Of a stretch of DNA of 22,157 bases, positions 13,458 through 20,069 are shown in pieces. Location of the stretch: the IMG/VR virus record IMGVR_UViG_3300010885_013200, positions 1 through 22,157 of that record; one strand, given 5' to 3'. The first letter of the stretch is position 1, and the number at the start of each line of letters is the position of its first letter. The DNA comes from a virus. The notes beneath the pieces were generated by a model. The model searched no databases and was not told the DNA's origin. It saw only the letters and a list, made by a program, of their open reading frames with translations. A program made the position numbers and the translations under genes.

Positions 13458-14511
13458 ACCTAGTTTTAAAATAGCAGACTGCCCAGACAACAAGACTGTG
13501 CATGGTTGGATGGACTCTGTTTTAAATCTATCAGAAAAATTTAACGGACTTATCCCCGAAACAACCGGGGATCCGTTTATCAAGTTTAAAATTAATAATT
13601 TTGATATCCCACAAATTTTAAATGCGGTATCAGCTACAACTGAAAAATACGGGTGGCACGGGTTCTTAAGCCATTTTAAAGATACCACTAACATTACTAA
13701 GCAACGAACCAAATACTATGGTGGCTTTTCTATCACTCATAATCCAGATATTGCATACCCAGTAGATGAACATGCTAGTGCGTTAGGGGAGCCTAAAGCC
13801 AATCTAGGAACTTTTTTTAAAAGCGGATTAGGTATCAAGATATGGATGAAAATGGAAGAGATGAAAATTACTCATACATTTTATAAAATTTGTTTTGAAG
13901 AAGGTATGCAAGGAGTTAAAACTTTTCTATTACATCACGGGCTTATTTCAATAGACGATAGTTTTGAATGGGCAGATAAATTAAACTCGCATGTCTCTTC
14001 AAGTAGGAAAGGTTTAAAAAACGGATATTTTGATACTTATAGTTTTAGAAATTTATCCACCGGTGCACAAACTGGGATGTTGGGCAATTTTTTAACCAAT
14101 AGGATGCAACGAAGTCTATGTAGAAGTAGAGCTGCATTTATAGACGGCACTGCATGGAGCACTATTTCTAAAGAGTTAATGTGGCACTACGACGAACCTA
14201 TATATTTAAATTTACGTATTAATATTCCATTGCAAACAAGTAACAACTATGTTTGCGAAATCAAAGGAGACTCCAACGAATACCATTTTGATGTAGGGTA
14301 TGCATATTGTTGGGATACTACCGTAGTACATCGTGTGTACGCAAAGCTACCTGAAGATTCTAAACGCATACATCTAGTTCTAGGAACTATTCCGTGGTTT
14401 GATTTTGATCATGATAGTCAAACATACTACGCCAATGAATTTTACGGAGAAATGCATCCTTTTGATATGGTTGCTAATGGACACATTATATCCGATATCA
14501 GCGTGACCTAG
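13444..14511 (+). CDS. Long aspartyl/asparaginyl hydroxylase-like oxygenase
   Basis: A 355-residue protein whose C-terminal third matches the aspartyl beta-hydroxylase fold: H248-Y-D250 (LMWHYDEP), core strand YLNLRINIPLQTSNNY, GYAYCWDTTVVHRVYAK with distal H296, and R308 in KRIHLVLG for 2OG. The first ~230 residues, including FSHIT-like and WMKMEEM helices, are not a domain I recognise and may determine the substrate. It starts inside the desaturase gene (14-bp overlap), so desaturase and oxygenase are made together. This could mean sequential oxidation of one substrate, which is an inference. A consensus promoter for the next gene starts 11 bases after its stop. Confidence 0.78.
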   Translation: MAIDKPSFKIADCPDNKTVHGWMDSVLNLSEKFNGLIPETTGDPFIKFKINNFDIPQILNAVSATTEKYGWHGFLSHFKDTTNITKQRTKYYGGFSITHNPDIAYPVDEHASALGEPKANLGTFFKSGLGIKIWMKMEEMKITHTFYKICFEEGMQGVKTFLLHHGLISIDDSFEWADKLNSHVSSSRKGLKNGYFDTYSFRNLSTGAQTGMLGNFLTNRMQRSLCRSRAAFIDGTAWSTISKELMWHYDEPIYLNLRINIPLQTSNNYVCEIKGDSNEYHFDVGYAYCWDTTVVHRVYAKLPEDSKRIHLVLGTIPWFDFDHDSQTYYANEFYGEMHPFDMVANGHIISDISVT

Positions 14512-14521
14512 TTCATAATCA

Positions 14522-14550
14522 TTGACTATGCTTTGTTAAAAGTATATAAT
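14522..14550 (+). promoter_or_regulatory. Sigma-70 promoter; predicts a leaderless transcript
   Basis: TTGACT (14522-14527), exactly 17 bp, then TATAAT (14545-14550). The ATG at 14556 is only five bases after the -10 box and has no Shine-Dalgarno sequence, so transcription should begin at about the start codon. The same arrangement occurs at 181-216. It begins the return to densely packed phage genes. Confidence 0.85.
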
Positions 14551-14555
14551 ACTAT

Positions 14556-15089
14556 ATGACCAATGTATCGAAAAGCCCCGAACGACATACATTCCAAATG
14601 GAAAATTATGTTAAGCGCCGGGAAGAAGAAGGATTAGAACCTCTTGAAGAATATATCGAGATGTTTAAAACTTGGAAACAACAAGACGAAGAAAATATGG
14701 TTGATCCAAACTGGCAGAAGAACAATATGGAATATGATCTTCGGTCAACCAATTGGATACTTGCTAAAGTAAGGGAATCCGATACTTATGCTCAAAATCT
14801 GTATGCAGCTATTTGCAACAATGATTTCTGCAAGCGTGAATTGTGGCCTCTTCTCAAAGAAGAATACTGGAGTGCCAGTTGGCGCTCAGCTGGCGGCATT
14901 GTTGCAGATATGCGTGAGCATGGCGACTACATCGATTGGTACTGTAGCGGTATCGGCAGCGGCCTAGGTAATGGTGACGAAGATGGCACTAAGGGATATG
15001 TTTCAGAGAGTGTAGTAACAGAAGAAATTAAAGACGACCTATACAAGTTAGGTTGGTTAGTAATAGAATCAAAGGGTGATGTTGAATGA
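14556..15089 (+). CDS. Conserved phage protein of unknown function (177 aa)
   Basis: A 177-residue acidic soluble protein with no named domain that I recognise. The N-terminal half is charged and helical (RHTFQMENYVKRREEEGLEP and EYIEMFKTWKQQDEEN). The C-terminal half holds the block ELWPLLKEEYWSASWRSAGG, followed by HGDYIDWYCSGIGSG and a final GWLVIESKG strand. The aromatic, Ser/Gly-rich pattern looks conserved and could be a binding site. The ATG at 14556 gives a leaderless message; an internal ATG at 14598 also lacks an SD, so 14556 is kept. It overlaps the next gene by ATGA. Confidence 0.78.
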   Translation: MTNVSKSPERHTFQMENYVKRREEEGLEPLEEYIEMFKTWKQQDEENMVDPNWQKNNMEYDLRSTNWILAKVRESDTYAQNLYAAICNNDFCKRELWPLLKEEYWSASWRSAGGIVADMREHGDYIDWYCSGIGSGLGNGDEDGTKGYVSESVVTEEIKDDLYKLGWLVIESKGDVE

Positions 15090-15487
15090 CACAGTTAAAC
15101 GGCTACGTTAAAAAAGGTTGGGGCTATGAATTAATTTGGGCCACAAATGAAAAGTATTGCGGAAAGATCCTATGCTTTGAGCAGGTTGGTGCAAAATTTA
15201 GTATGCACTTTCACAAGGACAAAGATGAGACTTGGTTTGTAAATGCCGGGCAATTTAGTTTGAGATACATAGATACTAAAACTGCTGAGTTAAAACAAGT
15301 GTTACTCAAAGAAGGTGACACATGGCATAATCCTCCCCTACAGCCGCACCAACTAATTGCCATGCAACCTAATAGTATGATTTTTGAAGTAAGTACAGTA
15401 GACAGTGTAGAAGACAATTATAGAATTGGTGCCGGCGACAGCCAAGCAGTTAATAATACAGAGATACCAAATGCCCCTAACGTTTAA
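15086..15487 (+). CDS. Mannose-6-phosphate-isomerase-like cupin
   Basis: A 133-residue cupin starting with KKGWGYELIWATNEKYCGK, the motif of the C-terminal domain of type II phosphomannose isomerases. The first metal motif is SMHFHKDKDETWFV (H41, H43, E48) and the second includes TWHNPPLQPHQL (H88). The family isomerises mannose-6-P or binds related sugars; stand-alone small versions also occur as sugar-nucleotide epimerase-like or sensor proteins. In a phage it may feed sugar-nucleotide precursors, although no adjoining glycosyltransferase is visible. It overlaps the previous gene by 4 bp, and the next gene's start lies inside its 3' end. Confidence 0.82.
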   Translation: MTQLNGYVKKGWGYELIWATNEKYCGKILCFEQVGAKFSMHFHKDKDETWFVNAGQFSLRYIDTKTAELKQVLLKEGDTWHNPPLQPHQLIAMQPNSMIFEVSTVDSVEDNYRIGAGDSQAVNNTEIPNAPNV

Positions 15488-15644
15488 TGTAGAAGATATC
15501 TTCGAGGAAATTCCCGGAGATCCAGATAATGTTATTATGAAACTGCCACCGGAGATTTGTGAATCTCAAGGATGGGTCGAAGGTGATACACTTGATATTA
15601 AATTAGAAAACGGTGCATTAATACTGTCCAAAGTCAATGGCTAA
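15471..15644 (+). CDS. AbrB/SpoVT-fold small protein
   Basis: A 57-residue protein from the ATG at 15471; the alternative GTG at 15426 lies wholly inside the previous gene and adds residues that do not fit. VIMKLPPEICESQGWVEGD followed by LDIKLENGALILSK is the swapped-hairpin AbrB or MazE-type DNA-binding pattern: proline-rich turn, helix, G-W-x-x-G-D, then two strands. Such proteins bind DNA as dimers, as transcription regulators or as antitoxins. No toxin gene (PIN or MazF type) lies beside it; its partner is IF-1, so a regulatory role is more likely. It overlaps the cupin gene by 17 bp and IF-1 by 8 bp. Confidence 0.78.
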   Translation: MPLTFNVEDIFEEIPGDPDNVIMKLPPEICESQGWVEGDTLDIKLENGALILSKVNG

Positions 15645-15858
15645 AAATTCAGAACTAATCGAACTTATAGGCGTAGTTACCGAAGTGCTACCTAACTCAA
15701 CTTTTAGAGTTAGAGTAAATAACACAGCACATGAAATAATCTGTTACATGGGTGGCAGATTAAAGCAACATAAGATCAAAGTCATCATGGGTGATGGCGT
15801 TAAAGTAGAAGTCAGCCCCTACGATCTTACCAAAGGGCGAGTAACATATAGACTATGA
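15637..15858 (+). CDS. infA: Translation initiation factor IF-1, phage-encoded
   Basis: This 73-residue protein has the length and whole pattern of bacterial IF-1: MAKNSELIELIGVVTEVLPN, FRVRVNN, a central loop (CYMGGRLKQHKIKVIMGD) and VKVEVSPYDLTKGRVTYR. The S1/OB-fold core and the PYDL-x-KGR-V/I signature near the C-terminus are intact. IF-1 binds the 30S A site and modulates IF-2 and IF-3 in start-codon selection. The protein is divergent from host versions (e.g. KVIMGDGVKVEV), so it is unlikely to be a recent host acquisition. Its ATG lies in the 3' end of the AbrB-like gene, and the next gene starts two bases after its stop. Confidence 0.95.
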   Translation: MAKNSELIELIGVVTEVLPNSTFRVRVNNTAHEIICYMGGRLKQHKIKVIMGDGVKVEVSPYDLTKGRVTYRL

Positions 15859-15859
15859 A

Positions 15860-16525
15860 GTGAATACCAATCTCTATGCGGTTCGCAGTATATGTACAAG
15901 TATAATGACTGAGGCCCATACAGGTTCCAAGTTTCGCAGCCTATTGGCAAAAATTCGCAAGCACTTTAAATCTTTAGATTTAGTTATACATACTAAAAGA
16001 ATAAAGACACTAGAAGTTAATGAATTCTATATCAATGCATTTTATGACAGCATTGCCGATCATGAAAATGAATGCCCTATAGAAGTAATAGTATACCACA
16101 ATATTGATTCTGAAGAGTTTTTTGAACACAGTCAAGTTGGGCAATTCCTAGTTCAATTATATGACGCTGTTGTACATGAACTACGACATCAAGAGCAAGG
16201 GCGAGCTAGAAATTATCTTCCCAATCCATATGTTGTTGATCTTGAATCAACTGTTAGCTATCTAAGTGATCCAGATGAGATCGATGCGTATGCACTTAGC
16301 ATTGCAATTGAGCTTATTCGAATTTTGGGTAGAACACGTAGCATACAGTACCTGCACCGTGCAAGCCGATTAGCCAATGTTCGCCCAAAAGGCTTGTATG
16401 CAAGTCCAAACTTATTTGCCTACTTTGAAACTTTTGAGCGGCTTAATCATCCTGTTATCCGTAAGTTGTTAAAAAAAGTGTTTTTGAACTTAGAAACACT
16501 TGACAAGAACGCTGTTTTCTACTAA
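15860..16525 (+). CDS. HExxH metalloprotease-like protein A
   Basis: A 221-residue protein with VVHELRHQEQG: H106-E-L-R-H110 is a zinc-protease signature. A second conserved element DPDEIDAYALSIAIEL (138-151) offers E140 as a third ligand, typical of gluzincin-like arrangements. The C-terminus has ERLNHPVIRKLLKK. All three elements recur in the protein at 21169, so the two genes are paralogs. The family could be a peptidase acting on phage or host proteins, or a wall/peptide endopeptidase; no signal peptide is visible. The start is a GTG two bases after the IF-1 stop, with no clear SD; an ATG at 15905 is an alternative. Confidence 0.8.
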   Translation: MNTNLYAVRSICTSIMTEAHTGSKFRSLLAKIRKHFKSLDLVIHTKRIKTLEVNEFYINAFYDSIADHENECPIEVIVYHNIDSEEFFEHSQVGQFLVQLYDAVVHELRHQEQGRARNYLPNPYVVDLESTVSYLSDPDEIDAYALSIAIELIRILGRTRSIQYLHRASRLANVRPKGLYASPNLFAYFETFERLNHPVIRKLLKKVFLNLETLDKNAVFY

Positions 16526-16528
16526 AAT
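16500..16528 (+). promoter_or_regulatory. Sigma-70 promoter inside the 3' end of the preceding gene
   Basis: TTGACA (16500-16505), 17 bp, then TAAAAT (16523-16528). It overlaps the stop of the zincin gene (16525). The downstream GTG at 16561 has AGGAG at 16550-16554. It would start the operon extending to about 21111. Confidence 0.82.
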
Positions 16529-16560
16529 ACTAGTATTGTTAAACAGCCTAGGAGCGCAAG

Positions 16561-17250
16561 GTGTCAAAAGAATTTCCCCTACAACAAGTTTTGGAACTTG
16601 CCTGTGCGGCACAACGAGTTAACAATGCCTATATCAAAGAAGTAGAAAGCATCTTTGATGTCGACGGCAAGTTCATGTACATGAAACACCCTAACAAGAG
16701 TTTGATTAAAAAGGCATTGAATCTTAAGGACGGTAGTACCAGTGCAGAGTTTGCGCCACAGGATATCTTTGTAGAAGAAGCAGACTGTGAATTGGCTACT
16801 GAAATTCAAAAATATTTTAAGCGACTGATGTTTGCCGCAGTTAAAGGCGATAACGAATTCCACACAGAAGTCAACACGTTGTTAACATTAGGTGTCATCC
16901 CAGAAAACAAGATTGGATTTATTGCCTGTTTGCCCAGTGTATACAAACGAGATCATGCTAACAATCAAATTGAAAAACGTATCCGAACTACAGACAAGGA
17001 ATATTTAGGCACCATTGGTACTAATATTACAGATCGAGATTGCGAAATTGTTAGTTCAGTACGTTCAAAAAACTTTGATGCATGGAATGTTGATGCTATA
17101 ATAGATAATAAGATGGTATCTTGGTTTAGCAAGTCTGATATGAAAATTGGCCCTTGCGTCGTTATCAAAGGAAAAGTCAAAGATCATAGCTTGCATTGGA
17201 AACATAAGACTCCAGTGACTAGATTAAATTACATAAAGGCAGTACAATGA
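16561..17250 (+). CDS. Phage protein with a possible C-terminal OB-fold-like segment (229 aa)
   Basis: A 229-residue protein starting with GTG, supported by AGGAG six bases upstream and a consensus promoter. The N-terminal part is helical and unassigned. In the last ~50 residues, the pattern SWFSKSDMKIGPCVVIKGKVKDHSLHW, then TPVTRLNYIKAV, resembles OB-fold-like ends of phage replication proteins (W...G..V.I.G.VK.H.....T.L..VK). This is a memory-based match at motif level and the function is an inference; nucleic-acid binding is plausible. The 3' end overlaps the zinc-finger gene by ATGA. Confidence 0.7.
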   Translation: MSKEFPLQQVLELACAAQRVNNAYIKEVESIFDVDGKFMYMKHPNKSLIKKALNLKDGSTSAEFAPQDIFVEEADCELATEIQKYFKRLMFAAVKGDNEFHTEVNTLLTLGVIPENKIGFIACLPSVYKRDHANNQIEKRIRTTDKEYLGTIGTNITDRDCEIVSSVRSKNFDAWNVDAIIDNKMVSWFSKSDMKIGPCVVIKGKVKDHSLHWKHKTPVTRLNYIKAVQ

Positions 17251-17675
17251 CAGACGAATTTGAAAAATATGATGCTTTTGCTAAACTGATGGAAGAGCGT
17301 TTTCCAAAGATATTTGCAGAACCCTACGGTGGATTTTGTTGTGGCGAAGGTTGGTGGCCCATTCTTGAAAGTCTGTGCGGACAGATTCAGCATCACATTG
17401 ATTGGAAGAACAAGAAGTCAGAAGTTGTACCTCAGGTAACCGTAGCCCAGATCAAAGAGAAGTTTGGTGGACTGCGTTTCTACTACAATGGTGGTGATGA
17501 ACAGATACACGGTATGGTTAGTATGGCAGAAAGCTGGGCCGGACATAGTTGTGAAACTTGTGGTGCTCCGGGCAAAAGCCGAGAAGGCGGCTGGATTAAG
17601 ACTCTTTGTGATCATCACGAAGAAATGCGTAGAATTAACAATAGAAAATACGAAGATGAAAATCAAACTAGTTAG
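17247..17675 (+). CDS. Phage protein with a C-terminal zinc-finger-like motif (142 aa)
   Basis: A 142-residue protein with a C-terminal cysteine/histidine cluster: C102-x2-C105 (CETCG) and C121-D-H-H (TLCDHH), likely a single zinc site. Before it, KEKFGGLRFYYNGGDEQIHG and MAESWAG are conserved-looking segments of the type found in a common phage hypothetical family. The N-terminal half has an aromatic block GGFCCGEGWWPILESLCG. A DNA- or RNA-binding or scaffold role is possible. It overlaps the previous gene by 4 bp, and the following metallophosphoesterase starts 20 bp before its stop. Confidence 0.78.
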   Translation: MTDEFEKYDAFAKLMEERFPKIFAEPYGGFCCGEGWWPILESLCGQIQHHIDWKNKKSEVVPQVTVAQIKEKFGGLRFYYNGGDEQIHGMVSMAESWAGHSCETCGAPGKSREGGWIKTLCDHHEEMRRINNRKYEDENQTS

Positions 17676-18504
17676 TGATCTCCATTTAGAGTTCTCTGAC
17701 ATCAACATTAAAAACGACGAAGGCTGCGATGTTCTAATCCTCGGCGGCGATATCATGATTGCCGAAGAACTCTACGATCATCCTGCATCTAGTTTCGACC
17801 CATGGTCGTCTGGTGCTGTTGCAGATTTAGGCCGGAAGCAAGAGCGTGTTCAACGTTTTCGAGATTTCTTAAAGCGTTGTTCGTTTCAGTTTCCGCACGT
17901 TGTTTACGTTGCAGGCAACCATGAGTTTTATCACGGCAAGTGGGATCGCACTATTGATGTGTTGCATAACGAGTGTGCTAAGTTTTCTAACGTCCACTTC
18001 TTAGAGCAAGAGTGCAAGACTATTGATGATATTACATTTATTGGTGGCACACTTTGGACTGACATGAACAAAGGCGATCCGTTGACTCTGCATGCCGTTC
18101 GTGACATGATGAGTGACTTTCGAGTGATTCTCAAAGAGAACGAAGGTTATACTAGGCTCAAGCCCGCAGACACGTGTGTTCGTCATAAGAAGATGCTACA
18201 ATACATTAAAACAGTTGTCGCAGAACAGCATGACAGAAAGTTTGTAGTAGTTGGACATCACAGTCCTAGCAAGCTATCTACTCATGAACAGTATGCTAAT
18301 GAACAGCTAATGAATGGTGCTTACAGCAGTGACTTGAGCGAGTTCATTATGGATCACCCACAGATCAAATTGTGGACACATGGACATACGCATCATCCAT
18401 TTGACTATGTCGTTGGAGAGACACGTATTGTTTGCAACCCTCGTGGCTATGAAGGCTATGAGCCAGATAGCGGCTGGAACACTAACATTGTAATAGAGGT
18501 ATAA
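17656..18504 (+). CDS. Calcineurin-like metallophosphoesterase (second, 282 aa)
   Basis: The open frame begins further upstream inside the zinc-finger gene, but the ATG at 17656 places the metal motif SDLHLEF at residues 7-13, as expected for this family, so 282 residues are called. The remaining motifs are complete: LGGDI (D32), AGNHEFYHG (N88, H89), GHHSPS (H201/H202) and HGHTHH (H242, H244). It is larger than the first metallophosphoesterase and closer to the YfcE/UDP-pyrophosphatase-like general type. The substrate is unknown. It starts inside the preceding gene (20-bp overlap) and the next gene starts two bases after it. Confidence 0.9.
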   Translation: MKIKLVSDLHLEFSDINIKNDEGCDVLILGGDIMIAEELYDHPASSFDPWSSGAVADLGRKQERVQRFRDFLKRCSFQFPHVVYVAGNHEFYHGKWDRTIDVLHNECAKFSNVHFLEQECKTIDDITFIGGTLWTDMNKGDPLTLHAVRDMMSDFRVILKENEGYTRLKPADTCVRHKKMLQYIKTVVAEQHDRKFVVVGHHSPSKLSTHEQYANEQLMNGAYSSDLSEFIMDHPQIKLWTHGHTHHPFDYVVGETRIVCNPRGYEGYEPDSGWNTNIVIEV

Positions 18505-18505
18505 A

Positions 18506-19030
18506 ATGAAAACTGATTGGACTAAACTAACTCCTTATACATTTCCATTAAAGGGAATGACCCAACCTAAGGAGATTTGTGCAGTTATGAAGATGCTAGG
18601 TATTGACAAGTATATCTACGAAATTCGTAACAACATTACTATTAAGTATGGCATGAGTGCCGATAATGAAAAGTTTCACGGTGCTAGAATGTATCGTCAG
18701 CTTGGTCATTTAGACAGCTGGGGCAATTATAAACTAACTGGCTCAAATGGTATAGAATTTTTAGATATTGATGCTGAGTTTAACAATAGATACGGATCAA
18801 ATATTGATCATAAAGATGTGCTGATTACTGTATGGGGCTTTGATAACTATCCGTGGAGAACAATTAATGTTCGAAAAGAACTTATCGAAGCGGAAAGTTA
18901 TTTGATTAGTCAATACGAAATGATTCATCAAGAAAAACCTGTAGGTAATCTTTTTGATGAATCATTCTGGGAAAATAAATCTGCACCAATTAAATCAGTA
19001 TATGACAGTATGTTTAAGGAACAAGAATGA
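18506..19030 (+). CDS. Phage protein of unknown function, weak GIY-YIG resemblance (174 aa)
   Basis: A 174-residue protein with AGAGG before the ATG. The segment ITIKYGMSADNEKFHGARMY (residues 44-63) followed by RQLGHLDSW is faintly like the GIY-YIG nuclease core (I-K-x-G, then R-x-Y-R-Q). However, the GIY and YIG strands are not clear, so this is not called as a nuclease. A second block, DVLITVWGFDNYPW followed by a long helix around RKELIEAESYLISQYEM, looks conserved. No signal or membrane features are present. It sits in the tight operon between the metallophosphoesterase and a coiled-coil microprotein, and overlaps the latter by ATGA. Confidence 0.7.
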   Translation: MKTDWTKLTPYTFPLKGMTQPKEICAVMKMLGIDKYIYEIRNNITIKYGMSADNEKFHGARMYRQLGHLDSWGNYKLTGSNGIEFLDIDAEFNNRYGSNIDHKDVLITVWGFDNYPWRTINVRKELIEAESYLISQYEMIHQEKPVGNLFDESFWENKSAPIKSVYDSMFKEQE

Positions 19031-19179
19031 AAGATTTTAACGTAGCAGAAGTAACAAAAACTACAGCTAAAAATATGTACGAACTGCTACTACAATTAGC
19101 AAGTCATATCGAAAAGCTCGAAACTGAGAATGCCGAACTCAAACACAAATTAGAATTGCATCAAGATGACCTTAAGTGA
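19027..19179 (+). CDS. Short coiled-coil protein (50 aa)
   Basis: ATG at 19027 to TGA at 19177-19179 encodes 50 residues and fills the gap between its neighbours. The start overlaps the previous stop by ATGA and the 3' end overlaps the next gene by 14 bp, the same style as the whole operon, which supports it as a real gene. The sequence from about residue 17 (MYELLLQLASHIEKLETENA, then ELKHKLELHQ) has heptad-like Leu/Ile spacing and should form a short coiled coil, possibly a homodimer. No function can be assigned. Confidence 0.75.
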   Translation: MKDFNVAEVTKTTAKNMYELLLQLASHIEKLETENAELKHKLELHQDDLK

Positions 19180-19447
19180 AAAAGACGTAAAAGTTTTTAA
19201 GAAATGGCTAAAAGGCCATTTAGCCTACGGTCCTACCACTATTGTCTTTACTAAGAAAGACGGTACTGAACGAACTATGACTTGCACAACCAAGGTAGAT
19301 CTTGTTCCTGTTGAACCAATCGTCGAGGGCGTAGAAAAGAAAGAAAAGAAAGCAAATGAAGAAGTTATGCCAGTGTATGATCTAGATGCTAAAGGTTGGC
19401 GTAGCTTCCGTTGGGATAGCATTAAACAAGTGAGATTTGAACTATGA
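19166..19447 (+). CDS. WYL_2-like (DUF2693-type) small SH3-barrel protein (93 aa)
   Basis: The 93-residue protein carries GPTTIVFTKKDGTERTMTCT near residue 22 and GWRSFRWDSIKQV near 77, the two halves of the small phage family that I know as WYL_2/DUF2693 with an Sm-like SH3 barrel. A charged linker rich in K and E (55-66) separates them. The closing RWDSIKQVRF resembles the final strand of the family. Ligand- or nucleic-acid-binding roles are suggested for WYL domains, but none is shown here. It overlaps the coiled-coil gene by 14 bp and the next gene by ATGA. Confidence 0.75.
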   Translation: MTLSEKDVKVFKKWLKGHLAYGPTTIVFTKKDGTERTMTCTTKVDLVPVEPIVEGVEKKEKKANEEVMPVYDLDAKGWRSFRWDSIKQVRFEL

Positions 19448-19674
19448 GACAATACGTAGAAGATACCTGCGAAGTACTATGCGAAGATAATGGACGCAAA
19501 ATGGTTGCAGATCTTTTGAGTTTTCGAGAACGTGATCATCTTGCAGTTAGTATAGAAAAACAGTTAAAATTAGAAATGCGGTGGAACGGTAACATCTACG
19601 AAGGTAGAATAGGAACAAAAACTTTCACTTCAGATGGTCCATTAGTTCGAAACATTAAACAAGGTAGAAGATGA
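19444..19674 (+). CDS. Small phage protein of unknown function (76 aa)
   Basis: A 76-residue protein rich in charged residues with no recognised family. A beta-rich C-terminal part (LKLEMRWNGNIYEGRIGTKT) could form a small barrel; the N-terminal half is helical (RKMVADLLSFRERDHLAVSI). Two cysteines (C9, C13) are not arranged as a metal site. It overlaps both neighbours through ATGA junctions, so its translation is coupled with them. Start and end fit the operon spacing. Confidence 0.72.
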   Translation: MRQYVEDTCEVLCEDNGRKMVADLLSFRERDHLAVSIEKQLKLEMRWNGNIYEGRIGTKTFTSDGPLVRNIKQGRR

Positions 19675-20069
19675 TTGATTGTTTAATCATGGGAGATAGT
19701 ATTGCTGTAGGTACAGCTCAAGTGAGACAAGAATGTGTTTCATATTCTAAAGGTGGCATTAACAGTTACCAATGGTTGAATACTAATGTAGGCAAAAGTC
19801 CCTACGTTGCCAAAACTGTAATTATCAGTTTAGGATCAAATGATCACACGTATGTTAAAACTGAAAGCGAATTGCAAACAGTTCGTCAGTTAACCAAAGC
19901 TGATCAAGTGTATTGGATTTTGCCTGCGATCAAGCCCGATATTCAAGAGATTGTAAAAAAGGTAGCCGCACAATACGGCGACACAGTATTGCCAATTACA
20001 CGTTTACAAAAAGATGGTGTTCACCCAAGTTGGGCAGGTTATAAAAAACTAGCAGAGGAAACAAAATGA
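19671..20069 (+). CDS. SGNH/GDSL-family hydrolase (132 aa)
   Basis: A small SGNH hydrolase. Block I is IMGDSIAVG with nucleophile S10; GGI at 28-30 is a candidate block II glycine; block III is SLGSNDH with N57; block V is KDGVHPSWAGY with D115 and H118. All catalytic positions are present at 132 residues, shorter than the usual 180-200. Members are esterases, lipases or acetylhydrolases, often acting on acylated sugars or peptidoglycan. No signal peptide is visible, so it would act in the cytoplasm, on particles, or after lysis. It may remove acetyl groups from host surface glycans, but this is an inference. Confidence 0.85.
   Translation: MIDCLIMGDSIAVGTAQVRQECVSYSKGGINSYQWLNTNVGKSPYVAKTVIISLGSNDHTYVKTESELQTVRQLTKADQVYWILPAIKPDIQEIVKKVAAQYGDTVLPITRLQKDGVHPSWAGYKKLAEETK

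Noticed and set aside
13407-13712. Minus-strand frame opposite the desaturase and oxygenase genes
   Set aside because: Shadow of two well-supported plus-strand genes; no SD, promoter or recognisable protein.
4179-14511. An acyl carrier protein gene in the island
   Set aside because: Searched for a short acidic frame with a G-x-DSL motif and found none; SDSL in the aminotransferase-like protein lies in the cofactor loop.
15426-15470. Longer AbrB-like protein starting at GTG 15426
   Set aside because: The added residues lie fully inside the cupin gene and do not resemble the fold; ATG 15471 gives a compact domain.
17464-17655. Extended N-terminus of the second metallophosphoesterase
   Set aside because: It lies in an alternate frame inside the zinc-finger gene, and the extra 64 residues are not typical of the family; the ATG at 17656 puts SDLHLEF at the expected position.
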